The position numbers and the translations under genes were made by a program. Under the pieces are notes generated by a model, which did no database searches, was not told the DNA's origin, and saw nothing but the letters and a program-made list of their open reading frames with translations. Shown piece by piece: positions 61,291 through 64,000 of a DNA stretch of 64,000 nucleotides. Source of the stretch: Flavobacterium sp. KACC 22761 (GTDB lineage: Bacteria > Bacteroidota > Bacteroidia > Flavobacteriales > Flavobacteriaceae); the NCBI RefSeq assembly GCF_034058155.1, contig NZ_CP139148.1, forward strand, positions 2,046,001-2,110,000. Direction: 5' to 3'. Position 1 is the stretch's first letter, and every line of letters starts with the position of its first letter.

Positions 61291-63840
61291 ATGAATGCAT
61301 TTATGATTTACCTGCCTATTATAATGGCAGTTTTAGGTTTATTTTTCATGGGAATAAAAAGGACGTGGGTTTTAAAACAAGATGCCGGAGACGGTAAAAT
61401 GAAAGAGATTTCAGATTACATCTACGAAGGGGCCTTAGCCTTCCTAAAAGCCGAATATAAATTATTAACCATATTTGTAATTGTTGCCAGTTTAGCTTTG
61501 GCGGGAATTACTTTTATCCCTGGAGTAAAAACACATTTATTAATCGTAGTAGCATTTATTTTTGGTGCATTTTTCTCCGCTTTAGCAGGAAATATGGGAA
61601 TGAAAATAGCAACTAAAACAAACGTTAGAACTACTCAGGCTGCGCGTACAAGTTTGCCTCAGGCCTTAAAAGTTTCTTTTGGCGGAGGAACCGTAATGGG
61701 ACTTGGTGTTGCCGGTTTAGCCGTTTTAGGATTAACAGCTTTCTTTATCATTTTCTTTAATTTATTTTCAGGCGGTGTTTGGAAAGATACCGATACCATG
61801 ACAGTTGTTTTGGAAACTCTGGCAGGATTTTCACTTGGTGCAGAATCAATCGCTTTATTTGCCAGAGTTGGTGGGGGAATTTACACAAAAGCTGCCGATG
61901 TTGGAGCTGACTTAGTTGGTAAAGTTGAAGCCGGAATTCCAGAAGATGATCCTCGTAATCCAGCAACAATTGCAGATAATGTTGGAGATAACGTTGGAGA
62001 CGTTGCAGGTATGGGAGCCGATTTATTTGGGTCTTACGTAGCGACTGTTTTGGCGGCAATGGTTCTTGGAAACTATGTGATAAAAGATATGGGTGGAAGC
62101 ATCAATGACGCTTTCGGCGGCATTGGACCAATTTTGCTTCCAATGGCAATTGCTGGTTTCGGAATTTTATTTTCGATTATCGGAACAATGTTGGTGAAAA
62201 TTTCAGATGATAACGCTAAAGAAGCTCAAGTGCAAAAAGCATTAAATATAGGAAACTGGATTTCTATTGCTTTAACAGCTATTGCCTGTTTCTTTTTGGT
62301 ACAACATATGTTGCCAGAAGTAATGACAATGGAATTTTTTGGAGAAGGATCTCAGCAAATTTCTTCAATGCGTGTTTTCTATGCTACTTTAGTTGGATTA
62401 GTTGTGGGTGGAGCAATTTCATCGGTAACAGAATATTATACAGGATTAGGAACAAAACCAGTTATGGCAATTGTTCAAAAATCATCAACAGGAGCGGGAA
62501 CAAATGTTATTGCAGGTTTGGCAACCGGAATGATTTCTACTTTTCCAACTGTATTGTTGTTCGCAGTAGCAATCTGGATTTCGTATGCTTTAGCAGGATT
62601 TTACGGAGTAGCGCTGGCGGCTTCAGCAATGATGGCGACAACGGCAATGCAATTGGCAATTGATGCTTTCGGTCCAATTTCAGACAATGCCGGAGGAATC
62701 GCTGAAATGAGCGAATTGCCTAAAGAAGTTCGTACCAGAACTGATATTTTAGATTCAGTTGGAAACACGACGGCAGCTACAGGAAAAGGATTTGCAATTG
62801 CATCTGCAGCGCTAACTTCGCTAGCATTATTTGCGGCTTATGTAACGTTTACAGGAATTGACGGAATCAATATTTTCAAAGCGCCAGTTTTAGCGATGTT
62901 ATTTGTTGGAGGAATGATTCCGGTAGTTTTCTCTGCTTTAGCAATGAATTCTGTTGGAAAAGCGGCAATGGATATGGTTTACGAAGTGCGTCGTCAATTT
63001 AAGGAAATTCCTGGAATTATGGAAGGAACCGGAAAACCAGAATACGGAAAATGCGTTGAAATTTCGACAAAAGCCGCTTTACGCGAAATGATGCTTCCAG
63101 GAATTTTGACAATTGGTTTTCCTATTGCAATTGTGTTGATTGGAAAATTAGTTTATGCAGATAACAATCAGTTGATTGCTGAAATGTTGGGAGGATATAT
63201 GGCCGGAGTTACGGTTTCTGGAGTACTTTGGGCAGTTTTTCAAAACAATGCCGGAGGTGCTTGGGATAATGCTAAAAAATCTTTCGAAGCTGGAGTAATG
63301 ATCAACGGAGAAATGACCTACAAAGGTTCTGATGCTCATAAGGCGGCAGTAACTGGAGATACAGTTGGAGATCCGTTTAAAGATACTTCTGGGCCATCAA
63401 TGAACATCTTAATTAAATTAACTTGTTTGATTGGATTGGTTGTTGCGCCAATTTTGGGTGAAGGACATGCTTCAGGAATGACAGAAAAAGGTTCTTGTTG
63501 CGTGAAAATGGAAATGCACGCTGGTGGTGCTTCGAAATGTGGCGATTTATCAACAATGACTAAAGAAGAATGTGCTAGAATGTGCAAAGAAAAAGGCTGT
63601 ACAGCAGAAGAAACAGCAAAATGTTTGGCACATTATGACGCAAACGGAAAATATATGCATCAAAGAACAGATTGTTTTGATACCAGCAAATATGAGAAAA
63701 AGTCACTTAAAGTGGAACTAAGAAAAGAAAATGGCAAAACCATTGGAACAGTTACAAAAACAGAAAACGGCAAAACTACAACTGAAGTTTATGAAGGAAC
63801 CGAAGAAGAAGTAAAAGCTAAGATTGACGCTGTTAAATAA
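61291..63840 (+). CDS. hppA: Membrane-bound pyrophosphatase (ion pump) with cysteine-rich C-terminal extension
   Basis: 849 residues; the normal pump ends near residue 725. About 16 spans with the motifs DVGADLVGKVEAGIPEDDPRNPATIADNVGDNVGDVAGMGADLFGS (given here in its two standard segments), and GNTTAATGKGFAIASAAL. The Ala in GNTTAA is the mark of potassium-dependent pumps, so it pumps sodium or protons in a potassium-dependent way; the ion is not decided. Residues from about 726 form an extra soluble tail with eight cysteines (SCC, SKCG, EECARMC, KGC, AKC, TDC) and a charged end. The tail is unusual and could bind metal. Confidence 0.93.
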   Translation: MNAFMIYLPIIMAVLGLFFMGIKRTWVLKQDAGDGKMKEISDYIYEGALAFLKAEYKLLTIFVIVASLALAGITFIPGVKTHLLIVVAFIFGAFFSALAGNMGMKIATKTNVRTTQAARTSLPQALKVSFGGGTVMGLGVAGLAVLGLTAFFIIFFNLFSGGVWKDTDTMTVVLETLAGFSLGAESIALFARVGGGIYTKAADVGADLVGKVEAGIPEDDPRNPATIADNVGDNVGDVAGMGADLFGSYVATVLAAMVLGNYVIKDMGGSINDAFGGIGPILLPMAIAGFGILFSIIGTMLVKISDDNAKEAQVQKALNIGNWISIALTAIACFFLVQHMLPEVMTMEFFGEGSQQISSMRVFYATLVGLVVGGAISSVTEYYTGLGTKPVMAIVQKSSTGAGTNVIAGLATGMISTFPTVLLFAVAIWISYALAGFYGVALAASAMMATTAMQLAIDAFGPISDNAGGIAEMSELPKEVRTRTDILDSVGNTTAATGKGFAIASAALTSLALFAAYVTFTGIDGINIFKAPVLAMLFVGGMIPVVFSALAMNSVGKAAMDMVYEVRRQFKEIPGIMEGTGKPEYGKCVEISTKAALREMMLPGILTIGFPIAIVLIGKLVYADNNQLIAEMLGGYMAGVTVSGVLWAVFQNNAGGAWDNAKKSFEAGVMINGEMTYKGSDAHKAAVTGDTVGDPFKDTSGPSMNILIKLTCLIGLVVAPILGEGHASGMTEKGSCCVKMEMHAGGASKCGDLSTMTKEECARMCKEKGCTAEETAKCLAHYDANGKYMHQRTDCFDTSKYEKKSLKVELRKENGKTIGTVTKTENGKTTTEVYEGTEEEVKAKIDAVK

Positions 63841-63852
63841 GAACAACTTGAT

Positions 63853-63885
63853 AGCTTTGTCAAAGTTTAAAACTTTGACAAAGCT
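63853..63885 (+). terminator. First hairpin after hppA
   Basis: 16-base perfect arms, AGCTTTGTCAAAGTTT and AAACTTTGACAAAGCT, with a one-base loop. Only a short T-run follows, so it may be a stability hairpin rather than a full terminator. Confidence 0.7.
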
Positions 63886-63895
63886 TTTAAAAACT

Positions 63896-63928
63896 AAAAA
63901 TGCCTCTAATATTTAGAGGCATTTTTTA
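63896..63928. terminator. Second hairpin after hppA, likely bidirectional terminator
   Basis: AAATGCCTCTA and TAGAGGCATTT flank a short AT loop, followed by a run of T on the plus strand and of A on the other side. It can end hppA and the minus-strand gene that enters from the right. Confidence 0.85.
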
Positions 63929-63955
63929 TTCGTGTAAATCTGTGCAATTCGTGTT

Positions 63956-64000
63956 TTAGAATAATCCGTTCAATTCGGCATCAATTCTATTAATGATATT
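63956..64000 (-). CDS. 3' end of an unidentified gene
   Basis: On the minus strand the last 14 codons and TAA of an open frame enter from the right edge (reading NIINRIDAELNGLF). It ends about 30 bases from the bidirectional terminator, which fits a real gene end. Too short to identify. Confidence 0.5.
   Translation of the reverse strand, partial: NIINRIDAELNGLF

Noticed and set aside
63929..63955. Small gene in the ATTCGTGTAAATCTGTGC stretch after hppA
   Set aside because: It is a short intergenic sequence that resembles dispersed repeats and has no open frame of useful length.

Overview
The window looks like a chromosomal segment of a Flavobacterium close to F. johnsoniae. It is AT-rich. 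Usable promoters follow the Bacteroidota pattern (a TAnnTTTG box at about -7), and Shine-Dalgarno sites are not apparent. The gene content includes STN-type TonB-dependent receptors with DUF4249 partners, a type IX secretion gene (sprT/porT), TamL, exosortase XrtF, and the purH-mreB-mreC-mreD-mrdA-rodA cell-shape block. No tRNA, rRNA, CRISPR array, transposase or phage gene was seen.

Layout. Positions 1-4050: 3' end of a tail-specific protease, a secreted DNA/RNA endonuclease, rpe, and the primary sigma factor rpoD. Positions 4270-24080 (minus strand): about 20 kb made of three tandem paralogous four-gene cassettes. Each cassette reads small secreted protein -> STN/plug TonB-dependent receptor -> DUF4249 lipoprotein -> secreted protein with an MG2-like domain and a plug-like domain but no barrel. 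This is the most unusual part of the window. Positions 24300-28500: pnp, rpsO, a MORN/TonB-C protein and a free methionine sulfoxide reductase. Positions 28575-32500 (plus): XrtF exosortase with its partner, then a HYC_CC_PP - TonB receptor - HMA metal cassette. Positions 32600-47900: DedA, the cell-shape operon with purH, an orphan MacB-like permease, a cupin protein, accD, fbaA and tamL. Positions 47900-64000: an rRNA methyltransferase, sprT, ubiE, folA, thyA, a bifunctional nuclease, etfBA, pdhB, a DUF5686 protein, an AlkA-like glycosylase, ppa and hppA.

How the genes work together. Each cassette looks like a four-gene operon. Genes are 2-19 bases apart, and the last gene overlaps the DUF4249 gene by 13 bases, starting with TTG inside the codons for a conserved Phe-Trp. 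Cassettes A and B share an upstream promoter block with TACTTTTG. Cassette C instead has a weaker box preceded by a 16-bp direct repeat with a 21-bp period, which suggests a separate activator. The substrate is unknown. The other envelope genes (TamL, SprT, XrtF pair, Mre/PBP2/RodA, DUF5686) are chromosomal core functions of gliding Bacteroidota. Two core enzymes carry odd changes: AccD has lost its four zinc-ribbon cysteines, and the pyrophosphatase pump HppA carries a cysteine-rich C-terminal extension of about 120 residues.

Intergenic spaces hold many palindromic repeats of several families, plus clear hairpin terminators. All functional statements come from reading motifs by eye. No database search was run.
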